From an uncultured Pseudomonadota bacterium (GTDB taxonomy: Bacteria > Myxococcota_A > UBA796 > CAJQPC01), in contig CAJXRZ010000031.1 of assembly GCA_913060515.1 (NCBI GenBank), positions 1-64,000 on the forward strand: a DNA stretch of 64,000 nucleotides, written 5' to 3'. The translations under genes were made by a program, and so were the position numbers. Below, one piece after another: positions 63,283 to 64,000 of this stretch; within the stretch, counting starts at the first letter, position 1, and each line of letters begins with the position of its first letter. Below the pieces are notes generated by a model. That model made no database searches. It saw only the letters and a program-made list of their open reading frames with translations, and was not told the origin of the DNA.

Positions 63283-63936
63283 CTACTCGGGTGCCTTGGC
63301 CAGACGCAGGTAGGGGAACTTGATCTCAAGCTTTCCGTATCGGGCCTCGGCCTGGGCATTGTCCAGGCTGCCGCTCACAACCACGTCCTTTCCTGGCGTC
63401 CAGTTGGCGGGGGTTGCCAGAGCTTCGGTGTCGGTCAGCTGAATGGCGTCGAGCGCCCGGATGATCTCCGCAAAGTTGCGCCCGACGGACATGGGGTAGG
63501 TCATCATGAGACGGACCTTCTTGTCGGGACCGATGATGAACACGGTGCGCACAGTTGCGCTGTCCTTGGCGGTGCGTCCGTCGGGCAGGTAGGCCTCGGC
63601 AGGCAGCATGTCGAAGAGCTTGGCCACGGTCAGCGAGGTGTCGTCAATGATGGGGAAGTCGGCGGGGACGCCGGCAAAAGAGGCGATGTCCTTCTTCCAC
63701 TTGTGGTGCTCTTCAACGCTGTCGACGGAGACGCCCATCACCTTGGTCTTGCGCTTGGCAAACTCAGGGGCGAGCTGCGCGACCGCGCCAAACTCGGTGG
63801 TGCACACCGGGGTGAAGTCCTTGGGATGGGAGAAGAGGATGGCGTAGCCGTCCCCGATCCAGTCGTGCAAGGTGATGGAGCCCGCTGTGGAGTCGACCGT
63901 GAAGTTGGGAGCGATGTCGTTGATTCTGAGAGACAT
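63283..63936 (-). CDS. 1-Cys peroxiredoxin (Prx6-like)
   Basis: A 217-residue peroxidase. The peroxidatic Cys lies in HPKDFTPVCTTEFGAV (about residue 45), with the conserved Arg in TVRTVFIIGPDKKVRLMMTYP. The only other Cys expected of 2-Cys types is absent, and the C-terminal extension (NWTPGKDVVVSGSLDNAQAEARYGKLEIKFPYLRL) is typical of Prx6. It reduces hydrogen and lipid peroxides in the cytoplasm. Start ATG at 63936. A hairpin follows. Confidence 0.95.
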   Translation of the reverse strand: MSLRINDIAPNFTVDSTAGSITLHDWIGDGYAILFSHPKDFTPVCTTEFGAVAQLAPEFAKRKTKVMGVSVDSVEEHHKWKKDIASFAGVPADFPIIDDTSLTVAKLFDMLPAEAYLPDGRTAKDSATVRTVFIIGPDKKVRLMMTYPMSVGRNFAEIIRALDAIQLTDTEALATPANWTPGKDVVVSGSLDNAQAEARYGKLEIKFPYLRLAKAPE

Positions 63937-64000
63937 GAGTTTCCTCGGCCCGCTGTTGCATCGAATCGGAAGCCTTCCCGACCCGGCTTGGGGGCAGGAA

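Overview
The window is about 64 kb of GC-rich, tightly packed chromosome. The gene content points to a flagellated member of the Myxococcota or a neighbouring former deltaproteobacterial lineage. The evidence is many small lipoproteins with short lipoboxes, a MopE-type Cys/Asp repeat protein, a glucoamylase ending in a MYXO-CTERM-like tail (Cys-Gly-Cys, hydrophobic helix, Arg cluster), a large Ser/Thr kinase, and an imuB-dnaE2 mutagenesis cassette. I see no rRNA, tRNA, CRISPR array, prophage or complete insertion sequence. The taxonomy is an inference from content, not a measurement.

Layout. 1-2.5 kb: dnaE2 (cut by the window edge) and imuB behind a LexA-box-like palindrome. 2.6-8.8 kb: a helix-hairpin-helix lipoprotein, an epimerase, a FAD oxidase, three lipoproteins and a TetR regulator. 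8.8-37.2 kb: a flagellar island almost entirely on the minus strand. In transcription order it reads flhA-fliA-flgF-flgG-flgA-flgH, flgI-flgJ/M23, flgM-flgN-flgK-flgL, two flagellins, fliD-fliS-fliT-like, a PilZ-like/outer-membrane/TPR operon, flgB-flgC-fliE, and fliF-fliG-fliH-fliI followed by a lipoprotein, a TonB-type receptor and a membrane-anchored Smr protein. 37.3-38.8 kb: a divergent HDOD-GGDEF gene. 38.8-46.3 kb: an M20 peptidase, a Sel1-repeat protein and a maltose-type ABC importer (malK, a malE-malF fusion, malG). 46.3-53.8 kb: hypothetical proteins, a giant kinase/STAND/pentapeptide protein, an ABC exporter and a lipoprotein. 53.9-58 kb: an alpha-amylase and a glucoamylase. 58-64 kb: surface or lipoprotein genes, a UBA-like/leucine-rich protein and a 1-Cys peroxiredoxin.

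The main result concerns flagellar control. Six flagellar transcription units (fliF, flgB, the PilZ-like gene, flgM, flgI, flhA) are each preceded by the same sequence, CTAAA-N15-(T/A)CCGATG(G/C), always with exactly 15 bases between the boxes. fliD and the divergent HDOD-GGDEF gene carry close variants, and the flagellins carry weaker ones. This resembles the sigma-28 (FliA) promoter. Here it stands before early, middle and late genes, including the unit that probably carries fliA, and before flgM. It suggests a flattened, FliA-centred flagellar hierarchy in place of the usual sigma-54/sigma-28 cascade.

A second result is a 150-164 bp non-coding element with terminal inverted repeats. It occurs twice, in opposite orientations (22147-22296 and 53743-53906), and looks like a MITE-type or REP-type dispersed repeat. 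The second copy supplies the stop codon of the neighbouring lipoprotein gene. The starch genes fit together: a surface-anchored glucoamylase and a lipoprotein amylase would release sugars, and the MalK/MalEF/MalG importer could take them up.
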